NCBI GenBank assembly: GCA_003117195.1
Contig: BDSI01000081.1
Location: 436,773-500,772, forward strand
Direction: 5' to 3'
Length of the DNA: 64,000 bases
DNA from: Eudorina sp. 2006-703-Eu-15
Taxonomy: Eukaryota > Chlorophyta > Chlorophyceae > Chlamydomonadales > Volvocaceae
Part shown: piece by piece, positions 37,501-49,310 of the stretch
Position numbering within the stretch: position 1 is the stretch's first letter
How the letters are laid out: each line of letters opens with the position of its first letter
The notes under the pieces: generated by a model
Database searches by the model: none
What the model saw: the letters and a program-made list of their open reading frames with translations, nothing else
Told to the model about the DNA's origin: nothing
Made by a program: the position numbers and the translations under genes

Positions 37501-40500
37501 GCCGTACGCACGATAACTCCTGCAAGCGTTCCACATCTTCCGCAAGGGAGCCTGCCCGTGCAATTCAGTCGCCAGTAGTATACATCTGTACCTACTACCG
37601 GCGGTAACTGACGCACGCACGCCGCATCACCCAAGCGGTCGCACGCAGCGCACCTCAGCTGTCGAATTCTTAAGCTCAGAAGTGCGGTCTGCCAGCATGG
37701 CCTGCGCGTTGGCCAGCTCCTCGCGCATGCTTGATGCGGCTTTCAGGAGCCCCTGAACCGACGATCACCAGGCAAGTAAGCAGCAGGAGGCCGTGAGCAG
37801 GTAGCTGCCGGGCTTTGGCCTTCCGAGCGGATGGCGCTTCATGCGACGCTACTTCCATGTAGCAGCACCGAGGACATGGAATGAATGCAGCTATACGGTA
37901 GGGGAGCCGCAGCGCTAACGAACCATCAAGGGAGAGTCCGTGAGTTAGGGATCAGTGGGCGCGCGTGAAACTTTCGCCGTCCCATCCAGGTGGACAGAAT
38001 GCATTCACTGACGAATGGGGCCAGATGGAGACTACCCAAGCGTTCCAACGTACAGCAACAGCTAGGCCTTACCTGCATTTGCTCCTCAAGCGTGAAGATC
38101 TGTTCGCGCGAAGCCTTTTGTTCAGTATGAGCGGCGGACAGCTGTGCATCCAGCAGCTTGATGCGCTGTTGGGCTTCCTGGTAGCGCTCTACTAGCTGCG
38201 CTGCCTCCTTCGCAGATCGCGACCTGCACACGGTACAGCAAACACACCGGATATCCCGTGTGGGGTCCACTGTAACATTCGTTTACTCATAACGTGAAGG
38301 GCACCGAAACATCCTCTCGAACCGAAGTCACGTATGGGCTGAGCAGCAGCCACCACTGCATGCGTCAATTAGCCACCAGGTAGGGCGGCTAACACCCTAT
38401 TCAGTTACGAGGCCGTACGTACGGAGATTCAGGCGAAACCGTGCGCACCTCTCCGTATCCAAGTCATGCTGTAGTTGTTCACCGTGGCTGCGTGATGCCG
38501 CCAAATCCGCCCGCGCAGTGGACAGTGATGCCTGGAGCGACGATGCGTGCATCTCGGCGGCGCGCTCCCGCGCAGCCTGCGATTTTCCGGGGTTATACAA
38601 TGGTTTGCAAATCAACGAAGTTATCGCCGTTATCAATAAGAGCTTAGTCATCGTGCGGCCAGCGGCAGCATCCCACGCACGCTACCCGCCAGCACGAGCT
38701 CAACCCTTACGCGCTTTTTCTGTCGGAGGGAGCCTACTTGGCTAACTACGACAAATATGCACACCCCTGCCCGATCAAGCTTCCTACCCAACCCGCTGAT
38801 GCGAGCGCGCTTCGCATTAACGCACCGCGTCCGCTGCCTGCCTCTCCACCGCCGCATCCTTGTGCGCCACCTCCTCAGCGGCACTGCGCAATTGGGACTG
38901 CAAGTCCGCCGCGAGGTCTTGCGCTGCACAAAAGGAACGCACCAATGGGAGCAATTTTACTTGGTTTTTCGTCTCTTATGAATCGCCAAGGTAAGCCTAC
39001 TTAACGAACAAGTTGCTTCCGGCGGAAAAGGCACTCCAGTCAGAATGACGCGCCCGGTCGGACAAGTTATACGAAACGCCAGTGCAGGAGTGCCGAGGGC
39101 AAATATCTTTTTCACCTGACAGGTACAAGTGCAGGTTCAGGTGCCGTACGAATCCACGCAGTACAACAGCTGCACCAGGGCCGGTACGTAACGCGCCTGG
39201 CAGGTAGCTGAAATCTTTTTTTGGCAGGCCAGTATTACGGCTGGTTGGCTGCGTGCATCGCGCATCGGATACGGTCCATTGCAATGTCCACAAAACGCCT
39301 GCAATCATTACGCTTTTACTAAAGCGTGGACATTCGAACACCCAGTGCTTACCATGGCGCAACTGCCCAGCGAGCTGGTCCCTGGCTGTTGTTGCAGCTC
39401 GCAGCGCCATCTGCACGTCGCCAATATCGCGGTCTTGTCCCAGCATCTTGACATCCAAGTCGCGGCGGTACTGATCAACTGTGGGATTCGCAAATCCACG
39501 AATGTAGCATCGTAAAGTACGGAACGGCGGGCGCTGCATGACCGCAGATACGCAGGCTTCTCACATACCTAGGCTATGCCGCCTAAACGTGCAACTTCTG
39601 TGCATATTCGTCTCGCCCCAATAAACACAACAGTAGTGAGCAACGACTATGACTCTCAGATCGCAGCAAACCCAAATGGCATGCCATGTTGTCCGGGCTC
39701 TTGCCCCATACCAGGCGATTCAACATGCCGTGGGCAGCCACCTCCGTGCCGCGGCCGCAACAGCCTCAGGCAGGAAATGGCAACCTCCAACCTGACTCCA
39801 TGTGAACGCCTGCGCATGGCGAATGCCACTAGCGCTGACCGTACTGCTTACCTCTGCCAATGTCGTGCTTAGTGTTATCAATGGAGGCGCGGACGCTCTC
39901 TTGAAGCGCTGCCACAACCTTCATCTTCTCGTTGACGTAGCTCACCTGAGCCGCATCTGCAATCATCAAACACGTGCAGCTGGCTCACAATACAGGGAGC
40001 CCAAATGGGTCCTCAACCATCCGGCGAGCGTTTGCGTCTTACAAATAAAACCGCTCCAGCGGCACTGGTCGATCAGTCCACGCAGCCGGCAGCATTCAGG
40101 GACCATGTCTACGTCCCGAAAGTCCCAACTATCTACGCGATTGATATCATGGGCCACCAGCGTCCGCCCCTTCAAAATCTGAATTGCACGGCCTCCGAAC
40201 AGCGGCGGCCAAAATCGTACATGCATCATGAGGTCTAAGGCGCCCAACCAAGGTCAAACCACCCCGCACGAACCGTCTTTGGCCTTAGCACGAAGCATGA
40301 CGTTCTCCTGCCGTTCACGTGCCAAGTCCTGCTCTGTGCGAGACAGCGTCGCCTGTAACTCAGCAAGCCTCTCGCGCTGCACGCAAAGCATTGGAAAGGG
40401 CGTGGGGTTCGCTGCCTCGGTAACATACATTCGTAGGCACGGAAACCATGACATGCGATCTGGGTCGGCGCTGCCATAAGTCAAACCGACTGCACATGCA

Positions 40501-41217
40501 GTGCTTTCCGCGATTAAGCTTGTTGACTGCACGGCGTAAATGCGAATCCATGGCGGATGTCGTGATCCAGGTGTGACCCCGCCATCGAAAGGCTGTCATT
40601 CCCGCCGAATCACGCAGAGCAAGCTATACGTTTCCTTTGAGAAAACAATTCATGCATGGCCAATATTTCTGATTCGTGTTTGAGTAGACCCAAATCGCAT
40701 TCTGTAATTCTCGCTCGTGCCCCGTTCAACAGGATGCTGACCACAGCGCAGTAAGTTTCGCCAAGAAGACACAACTGTAAAAGCCTTACATATGTATTGA
40801 CGTCGTGACGTGTGCTCTCCTGCTCCTCAATCATGCGATCTGCACACATTGGACCCGAAGACGTCTGGGAATGTGCCATGGCGAAGGTAAAATTTGGGCG
40901 CCAAACTCTTTTGGTCATGCTGTAGTTAGATGATTTCCACCAGTCATCAAGATGTAAAACTGCAAGCCATGCTCTGACAGCACCAAGCTCAAAGCCTCAC
41001 CAGCATGCCGTTTAAGGTGTTCCAACACCGCTCCTGCGTTGCCTGAGGGTATCATGGCAACGCCGGCTGCCGATGTACTTCCACCAGGTAGCAATTTCTG
41101 TCGGAGACTTGCGCCAATGTTTGGTGGTTGGACATTCTCCATCGCCAGACCTCCGGCAGGGCGCACAGCGCTGCTTGGCCCAATACTTCTGAGGCACATA
41201 GTCTGCTGAGCATTCAT
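31558..41217 (-). CDS. Long coiled-coil protein with basic tail, 23 exons
   Basis: Exons, 5' to 3' on the minus strand: 40941-41217, 40790-40839, 40274-40376, 39852-39956, 39353-39478, 38826-38923, 38449-38576, 38073-38223, 37654-37752, 37257-37385, 37002-37097, 36618-36830, 36260-36364, 35974-36069, 35685-35797, 35219-35405, 33994-34730, 33671-33797, 33044-33493, 32666-32872, 32378-32482, 31859-31936 and 31558-31659. Phases agree at every junction, giving about 1,293 residues. A short non-coiled head (LEHLKRHAGEALSLVLSEHG) precedes about 700 residues of heptad-rich coiled coil (for example RERLAELQATLSRTEQDLAR). A long Lys/Pro/Ala-rich basic tail follows, ending FAGMSPYPKK. Head, rod and basic tail resemble synaptonemal-complex transverse-filament proteins (ZYP1/SYCP1 type), but a centrosomal, Golgi or other structural role is equally open. 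The start is the first in-frame ATG. Confidence 0.75.
31985..32284 (+). repeat. tRNA-derived SINE in intron
   Basis: A 300-bp element carrying a perfect Pol III B box (GGTTCGAATC, 32022-32031) near its start. Unrelated body sequence follows, then TGTAA (32261-32265) and a short (CATTA)n tail. It lies in the intron between the exons at 31859-31936 and 32378-32482, antisense to the gene. A box and target duplication were not defined. Confidence 0.6.
36153..36180 (+). repeat. Tail-only match to TGTAA retroposon family
   Basis: GTTCGGGGTCCGCTGTAACA matches the 3' end of copy A (3841-4064). Only about 28 bp are recognisable. It lies in an intron of the coiled-coil gene. Confidence 0.35.
38256..38295 (+). 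repeat. Tail-only match to TGTAA retroposon family
   Basis: ATCCCGTGTGGGGTCCACTG followed by TAACATTCGTTTACTCATA matches the end of copy A, including the degenerate CATT tail. It lies in an intron of the coiled-coil gene. Confidence 0.45.
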
Positions 41218-41517
41218 ATTCGATATTGGGTACGCAGTATTAGTTCCACTGCATCGAGTCGCTTCGCTTAGGCAAAACGTTTCCCCGGACAAACACCCGG
41301 AAGCAAAGCGGAGCCAACGCCAGTGGATGATACTACAAACAAATACACAGAAGCATTATTATAAATAAACTGATCACATTTGGACTTCTTTTCAGCTTTT
41401 GAAGGTTAAGTTGTCCAAAAATTTCTGCGCAGGTACGGCGCAGTTCATGCATCGCACAATTTCGGAGGCACCTCTGATCTTGCGTGTAACGTCGCAAATG
41501 ATTATTTTTATCAGATA
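41218..41517. promoter_or_regulatory. Shared intergenic region, coiled-coil gene / METTL17
   Basis: 300 bp separate the divergent start codons. The segment is AT-richer than the neighbouring exons. It presumably acts as a bidirectional promoter. No specific motif was assigned. Confidence 0.45.
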
Positions 41518-44500
41518 ATGTCAACTGCGATGCAACCTGTGAAATATAGCACCCTTGTCGCATTGACAGCCTTCAGCCGTCGGCTCGCTGTCACGTCCTC
41601 AGATGCTGCAGCTGCACTGCTTAAGTGCGGAAGGGAACTGCATGGATACGCTTCTCCCCTGGTGAGGTCCTATTCGTGGGGTTCTTTGCAGATGCTGGCC
41701 ATGCAGTGCTGGCGCATTCCTACAAGTTTCTAATGAGCGATTTCCATGGCACAGATGTCGCTTTCAGCATAGAAACATGAGGCTTTGGGCCAACGTGACC
41801 CTGCGTGCTCCATCCCGTGTCCCTCAAACCCACAGCCAGAGGTGTCCGCGGAGGCTGCGGGAGAGGCTGCAAGGCGCAGCGTGCCAATGTTGGATCTTCC
41901 TGCCGGTTTGGAGCTTGAACTCGAAGAATTCATTGCGGGTAATGGCGGATCCTGTCGACGTAGGCCCTGCTGGCGGTGTTTACGGCCCATGATGGGGCGC
42001 GTCGTTGTTAGGTGTTTCTGCTGTAGCGATCCATAAACTACACTGAGCGGTCTGGAAGGCTTGCGTACCGCGTCTTCTTTTTTACCCAATGCCTTCTCCT
42101 CTCCACAACAGACCGCGGAGTCAAGCCGAAGGACGCGCGACAGCTAGCACAAGAGCTAACGGAACGACTTCAGGCGAGTGCGGCACGCCAGCACCTCTTC
42201 CTGTACTGCATCACGTCCACTTGCGTATGTATACTCGCGTCCATAGTATTATCGGCCTGTGCGCCTGTCCCAAACCCCAGACCCCAAAGGCAGCACAAGC
42301 ATACGTCTTGTCAACTGTGGGCAATTCCACGCGCTGCATGAAACAATGCTTACGCTCCCTGGTTGGACGGGCTGCAGTCACTGAGTCACACGCCGCAGCG
42401 TGGCGGTTTTGGAGTTTCCACCGTAGCGCCAGCGCGCGGTGGGCGCCTGCGCGGCGCCGAGCTGCTGGCAGCCCGAGAGGCCTTTGAGGCTGGGCAGCTG
42501 CTTTCTATGGATGATCGGGCTGTGAACGCAGCGCTAGGGCTGCCGCCGCCGCTCAGCGCCGATGAGCGACACGGTACGATGGCGTTCCGTATTTCGTCCC
42601 GTCGAACTAGTTGGTCCTATGGGTGTGCATGTCACCTGATCGGTTGCCATGGTGGTACGGAAGCTCCCGCCAACGTTCGCAAATTCCATCAGGGCCAAGG
42701 TTACCGCGGCGGAGAACAGCGATGCTCTTACGTACCTGTGCGCGGAGAGTGGCCGTGCGGCTCGGTGTCCGTACATGCGATACATATGTGCCTTATGCAC
42801 CTGTGCTCACTACAAACTGATTCATCATGGCCAAACCTCGACGCTGACGAAGGTACCTACACCGGTTGAACTTGAAATGTTTCACAGCTCCGCAGATGCA
42901 CAAACTTGCGCCAAAGTACAAGACAGAATCTGAGGTGGGTGCTCGCCCGCAGCGGGAGGTGATGCAACACGTCGCATGAAGGCCTCTGCTTGCTGAAGGA
43001 GTAGTCGGGAAAGAGCTGATCGGATTTAGTACATTCAGTACCCGCATCCATTATTGGCATCGAACATTGGCGAGGGCGGCGTAGCGGAGTGCGCCAACTC
43101 AATCCTCTCTGCGCGTGGCGCATCGCTTGCTTGTGTGGATGCATGGTGAGATTACCGGTCACGGTCGGCACCTCATGGCGCGGGTGCGCTGCAGCGGTTA
43201 TTTAACCAGTCCTACCGAAACGGTGCTGACTCGCCGCTGCTCGTGCAGATCGTAGCGTACATCGTGTCTCGCATGGCGCCAGAGTACGCTGTATGTCGCC
43301 GCGTCCTGGATGAGGCGGTGCGGCTTCTGGAAGCAGCAGAGATGCTGCCAGGCGAGGCCGCGGTGAAGTGGCGGCCACGGGAGGCGTTGGTCTACGGCGC
43401 AGGCGTCGGGGCGCCGGTAGTGGCGGCGTTGGAGGTGGGTTGTGGTGGGCTTGCATCAAAGGGGGGGACGCGGCCAAGAGCACCTGCCGGGCTGCTTCTG
43501 GTCCGCCGCAAGCTAAGGCATGCGCCAGCCCCTTCCCTTTCGCCTGGTACCAGCAACCAGATATGCTATCTGCATATGATTGGAGACGACATCTACATTA
43601 TCAATGATGTTGCAATGAACCCCTCGGTCATTGGTGACAGCCGCAACCTCCTCACACCACACTGCAAAAACGAAAGGCGCCACCGTGACACACCGGACAG
43701 GCGCCACAAATGCACCGAAACACACCCCGCACCCACTCTACCAGGGAACCGACCCGTTCCTGAGGACCAGCCATAGCCAACGATCAAGCCAGCTCAGGGG
43801 GAGTTAGCAACCGGGGCGCCCCTATTAGCGAACCACCACCACGGCCAAGACCGGCCCTCGTATATGTCGTATTTGTCGATTATTTAAGTAACACTGGTAT
43901 GTGGCAACATGATTATGCCCTTCACCTGGTGCCCCGCCGTCCCTGGGCCACCTCCGCAGTCATGCTCCAGCCTGTCACTGACGAGACTCGTGGCGCTAGA
44001 GCCAAGCTCCTTGCGGCAAGCGCTAGGGAGCCGAGTGGAGCAGGCATATCGCGCACGACAGCGGCAATTGCAACAGCATCAGCAGCGGGATGAAGGGCGG
44101 GACGGAGACGCACCGCAAGGGCGCAGTAAGCAGCACGCGCCAGGTCCGCTGGTCAGCTGGGTGCAGGCTTTGCCGCCGCAGTCGAAAGCCGCAACGGACC
44201 AGCGCCGCAGGTGGGCCGACTAGGCCCGCCTTCCGGAGGATGTGCAACCGCATGGATTGACGGACCTAGACACGCGTGTCGTTGTTCATATGTAGGTCAT
44301 GTGCACTCCCAACTGAGCAGTTCACGTGCAAGTATGCTAGCTTTGGCGCATGCAGGAAAGCTGCTGACACTGTGTATTACTGTGTATGGAGGGCCTGTGC
44401 ACGACGGGATGTGGTCTGTTGATTTGCACGCGACACAGGTACGATCTGGTCGTTGCGCCGTACCAGTTGACCATCTTGCCAACAGCGGCGGAGCGTGAGC

Positions 44501-47500
44501 GCCTTGTGCGGGAGCTGTGGGACAGGTAGGGCCACGATGCTGTCGACGGAGGTCAGTCGTCAATCTTGCGTCTGGGCCATGACCCATGTCATTTCTGCCG
44601 TGGGTCGCTCATGTGGGGGGCCACTGCCCATTTGTGGGAACGGGAAAGAACCGCACCAACCCTTCTTGTCCGGATCATACGTTCATGACACGAGCGACGT
44701 TTCCCATGCATTGTTGGCGTCTTCAGCCCTGTCAGTTAATGGGTTCCGATGTTGCTCGAAGCCGTCCCAGGGTTTGCGGCTGGCTTGAAGTCTTCCATGA
44801 CTGCGCTGTGGTGGTCAGGTGCGGCGACGTGCTGGTGCTGGTTGAGCCGGGCACACCCCGCGGATTTGCAGCGGTTGCGGAGGCGCGTGAGCTTCTCCTC
44901 AGCCGGGAGGTACGGAGGTGACTGCGGCCGACGCTTAACTGAACCGAAAATAGCGCCGCAATTTTATTTGTGGCGCTGAGGCGTGCACTTAGTCGGTTGC
45001 GGGACAGGCTTGCCGTCTGCCCCAGATCCCTGTAGCACGCTCTTGGAGAGGAACATGGATTGCTGTGCCGTGAATGTGCCCCGACGCATACGATGACGGT
45101 GTGTTCATCATGTAGCGCATGAAGCCCAGGCGCCGTGACAAAGGCATTCGAAATGTACGCTGTCGGGTGGTTGCAAGCTATGGTTGCCTGTTTTCCTTCC
45201 CCACCAGAGCCGGAAGCGCAAGCAACTCGAGGCGGCCGCAGCGGCTGCGTCCGGCGGGCAGCACGAGGCGGGAGCTGGTAGTGGCGCAGACCCACGGGTC
45301 ATCCACAAGCTTCGGAGTGCGGGAGCGCATGTGGTGGCACCCTGTCCGCACGATGGGGCTTGCCCTATGCAGGTCCACTCTCGGGCCATGGGGGCGCGTG
45401 GGGGCCATGGGGGCGCGTGCAGCCTTGTTCGACATTATTGGGGGTCCAGACCAGTGGCATGGTGGCCTCGGTCATGCATGCGAACCTCTCCGGTCGTTTG
45501 ATGCATCAGCATCCTGAACAGGCGGCGAGCTACGTGCTTGCGTTCCGCGCACCCTTTCGAATTGTTCTGAGTTTAGCCAACTTGAGCGAGGATAGCATAT
45601 TGCGTCATTAGAGCCGTTGCGACGGAGTTGACCGCTGCCAGAGGCAGCCTTGCGGCCCGTTGCGCGTCGTTGTCTTGTCTGCCAGGACGGCCCAGTTGCG
45701 CCATCGCGCAGGCGCCCACACTGCTCCAGGGGCTGATCTTTTCTTTCCGGCTTTCGCGCACTGCAGGGCCGGAAGCGCCAGTGGTGCCACTTCAGTCAGC
45801 CGCTGCTGCGGCCGTTCTTCATGCAGCACGCGCTGGCACGGCCCGGTGACCAGGCACAGGGTCGTGGGAGGGCCCTCAACGTGCAGGTGAGCGCATGAAT
45901 GAACCTACCTGTGGCTTGCATGCAGGGTGCGAAGGGCTGCGTCATCGTCCTGCAGGATGGAGTAGCTGTGAGCCTGCCTGCGTTGATGTGAGCCGTTGCC
46001 GAAATGGGCCACCTGGCGCACAATACGCGCGCAGCCAAGGACCGGGGGACCCGGCATCGGCGATGCACGGGTTGTTCTGCAAGCAGCCGCCTTGCCACTG
46101 CCTCAATGAGCATTAATCCTCACTTCAGCAGGAAATGCCGCGGGCAAGCACCCTTTCCCCAATGCTGCAACGCGCACAGGATGAACGCTTCAGCTACCTG
46201 GTACTGCGGCGGGGCGCCAGGCCGAGCTTTCGTACTTCGATTGCCCGCGACTTCGACGAGCTCGGCGGGAAGGACCTCGCCGCGGTATCATTGGCGGCGT
46301 CGCCCGTCTTGCCAGCCCGCCTGCCGCCGCGGGTGGTGTTGAGCCAGGTCGTGCTGAACCGCGCTGCTGCAGCGGCGGCCGAGACTGCACCATCTCCCGA
46401 CTTCTTGGAGAGCCGACCGCGTCTTGAAGTTCGTGAGGACGCGCCCCTCCATGGACGTACCGCGGTCGGAGGCCACAAGCGTGGCACTTCCACAGCCCCA
46501 CGGCGAGTGCCGCTTTTTGATGCATCTGAGTGCGTGGATGGATCTACGTCGGCCCAGGAGCTGCAGTCTTCTGGCTGCGAGGTTGTTGCATCAGCGCCGG
46601 CGGTGCCAGACCTCAGCCGCCTTGACCCAGTGTCCGCGCAGTCGTCTTCCGCGGAGCGGTTTGATGGTCGGGACAAGGACGGCGGCGCTGGAGCGAGTCC
46701 GAGCGGCAGCGCCCATGGGACAGCTGCACCCCTGACGCCGGGCTCGGTGATCAGCGCCTTCGCACGGAAGTACCCCGCGTATGGGCCTGGACTGGTGGGC
46801 CGATTGGCAGCCCTGCAGGTGAGGGTGCAGGTCAGGGTGCTGCATGTGCCGCGGTGCGGTGCCGCACGTTTCAGCCCGCGCGTTGTATGCGCACCGCCTG
46901 CAGAGTGCGGTCAGCCATGTGAAGGCACGGACAGCCCGGTGATAGGGAGCGATCGAGTGAAAGCGGCCGGGCACCACGGGTGCGAGATCCGTACCAGACA
47001 GCGTGCCTTGGCCCTGCAAGAGCCCGCAAGCCTGCTGTCGAAGCACCACATTTGGACAGAGGTGAAAGCGAAAGCGCGTGTAGATTTCATATCTTGAGTG
47101 GACAGTGCTGCAGTGGACCCTTGGGGTCATCGGTGACAGCCGCAACCTGCTCGCCGGACACTGTCAGCGGACTCACCGCGACGCCCCGAAAGCGAACCGA
47201 GCCAGCACCGCAAGCCCACCCTATGACCCGGACCGGGCCCGCATACCATGTGTCGAACATTTTGCCGTTGCAGGAAGCTGGGATCGACTGGGCAGGTGCT
47301 GGAGGTAAAGAGGAAGCCGACAGCGGTGATGAGCCGGATGCGACCAACTCGAACGTAGGCCCGTCGGGTGCAGCCCAACGATTTAGCGAGCCGGCCGAGC
47401 TCCGCGGACCGCAACCGGTGGCGAATCGGACGGCGGCTTATGAACGCGACGGCGGCGTCAGCGCGGCGCATCATCACGACATAGATGCTGCGCTCTCGAT

Positions 47501-49130
47501 GTCGGTACTCGGCGGCGTGCACACAAGGACGCCCGATGGCCGGCAGGCTGGCAACTCGAGCCCCGGCTTTGCTGGCATGATCCCTGCGGATGCCGTAGTA
47601 GACGAGGCGGTGTCGGCGGGGAGTTCCTCTGAACACGGGCACATGCTGCCCGTTGTGAGCGCGCCACACCTTGGAAAGGACGAGGACGACGAGGTCACTT
47701 TGCCGGACTCATTCGGTGGTGCGGAGGTTGAGACCCATGGGGACCAAGGCGGGCAGCAGCTGTCGCGCGATGATGTCAGCGACGGCGAATACGACAGGGC
47801 GGAGCTTCAGTTGGTTGAGCAGATCTACGGTGCCGAGGCAGCGGTGGCGTGGTTGAAAAGCCGGCTCGGCGCCGGGGTCCCCGCTGCTGACGCCACCGAG
47901 GACGACTATGAGCAGGATGATGATGAACAGGAGGGCCAAGCCGCTGAGTTTGGTTCCCAGGTTTGTAGGGGATTGGCGACTATGGAAATGGGTGGCGTGG
48001 GATGAAGCTTACAAGCACTATCCGCATCCATGGACTCACATGCAGAAAGGCCATCTGCCTGCAGGCAGGGGGGACGTCTCTTAAGATGCGCCATATGCAG
48101 CGGGGTGTGTTGCGGCAGGGACCACAACACCTTTCTTGCGCAGGAGGTCTTCCAGTGCTGGCGTGCCAACAGGAGTATTTCCTGGCGCGTGCGTAAGAGA
48201 GTCCCGCCCACAGGGTTCCTCCCGGGTCCAAGAATCCATCATTTCCAGGTCGACAAGTCCGAAGCCTGGTGTAGGTGGTAAACCATTTAGGGGTTGTTGA
48301 TCTGAGCTTCTGTTCCGTGGCGCTCATACCCATACCTGCAGTCGGGTCCCGCCAGCCGCGAGTCTTTGCGGCTCGCAGAGGCGGCGTCGTACGGCTGGGG
48401 CCGGCTGGTGCGGTCGCCGCGCCTCCGCGGCGGCCACGTGATCCTCGACATGTGCGTCGGCCCTCAACACCACTACCCGGACAGCCTGGGTGAGGGACCT
48501 GCTCCTGCTGCCGAAGGGCCGTCGGACGCCTCAGCCGCCGCTGGTGAGCCGGCGGCCGTGCCGACCGACGCAACCGCGCCAGGCGGGCATGGGGCCTCGG
48601 GCGCCGGCGCAGCTGGTGATGACGGGGGCGACCAGGGTGGTGCTGTCTCAGACTCCGATCCTTTGCAGCCAGCTGCGCTGGGTGGCCGGCTGGTGCAGCA
48701 GGTGGGCGCGGGAAGGGAGTATCCAAGGATTGGGCAGCTGGGTACCTGTCGGCCTGTGGGCCTCAATCCGAAGGTGTCATGTGCCAGACGCGCGTTTGAT
48801 GTGGTGTGGTGGGGGCGCATGCCTACCAGAATACCAGGGGGGAGGCGGATGTCACGAGGAAAGGGACCCCTGTGTTTCGAGGGCCAGCGTACTTGGTAAT
48901 GACGAGAGTTGCTTGCTCTGCTGGTCACGGCCACTGCTCACCAGGTGGTGGCGAAGTCGGCTCGTCGCGGCTGGATGGGCGCCCCCGCGTACCGCCTGGC
49001 GCGCAAGCTGTCCTGGGGAGACTGCTGGCCGGACTGGTACATCCGAGGCCACAACGCGCGGGAAACGATGGTTAACAATCCACTTCAGCGCGCGCCCGAG
49101 GTGGAACAGCGCCTGGGTGGCCGGAACTAG
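41518..49130 (+). CDS. METTL17/RSM22-type mitoribosome assembly factor
   Basis: A methyltransferase-like protein that assists assembly of the mitochondrial small ribosomal subunit. Fifteen exons join in phase: 41518-41661, 41836-41938, 42112-42224, 42378-42573, 42888-42934, 43195-43434, 43960-44210, 44439-44525, 44819-44909, 45208-45372, 45767-45886, 46132-46818, 47274-47960, 48342-48701 and 48945-49130. The result is 1,158 residues. The N-terminus (MSTAMQPVKYSTLVALTAFS, then RRLAV) fits a mitochondrial presequence. Family motifs: YIVSRMAPEYAVCRRVLDEA, LVYGAGVGAPVVAALE (SAM-site region), YDLVVAPYQLTILPTAAERE, GDVLVLVEPGTPRGFAAVAE, APCPHDGACPM, WCHFSQ, DERFSYLVLRRGARP, GHVILDMCVGP and AYRLARKLSWGD. 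The Cys residues of CPHDGAC, WCHF and LDMC correspond to the cluster ligands described for the family. Length is more than twice usual because of two 229-codon low-complexity exons and an acidic insert. Confidence 0.93.
43612..43790 (-). repeat. TGTAA-tailed retroposon copy C
   Basis: The minus strand shows GGGTGCGGGGTGTGTTTCGG, GTGTGGTGTGAGGAGGTTGC and CACCAATGACC followed by GAGGGGTTCATTGCAACATC, aligning with copies A, B and D. It lies in the METTL17 intron between exons 43195-43434 and 43960-44210, antisense to the gene. Confidence 0.5.
47096..47245 (-). repeat. TGTAA-tailed retroposon copy D
   Basis: The minus strand carries GCAGGTTGCGGCTGTCACCG followed by ATGACCCCAAGGGTCC, closely matching copy C (GAGGTTGCGGCTGTCACCAA). 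It lies in the METTL17 intron upstream of the exon at 47274. Confidence 0.5.
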
Positions 49131-49305
49131 CCCGGTATTAATCCGTGGCAACATAGACTCTGGCAACGTATGTGCATGTTGACTGTCCGAACCATGACGA
49201 GGCTGCTTCGCAGCTCTACCATCTGTAGCGGCCCGTGTGTTTAGAAAGGAAACCCGTGTGTGCAATCCTGGAGGGGCGCGGGCGGTGTAGCTTATGTCAT
49301 CAACG

Positions 49306-49310
49306 TGTAA
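49306..49310 (+). terminator. TGTAA signal of METTL17
   Basis: TGTAA about 175 bases after the stop codon at 49128-49130. Confidence 0.6.
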
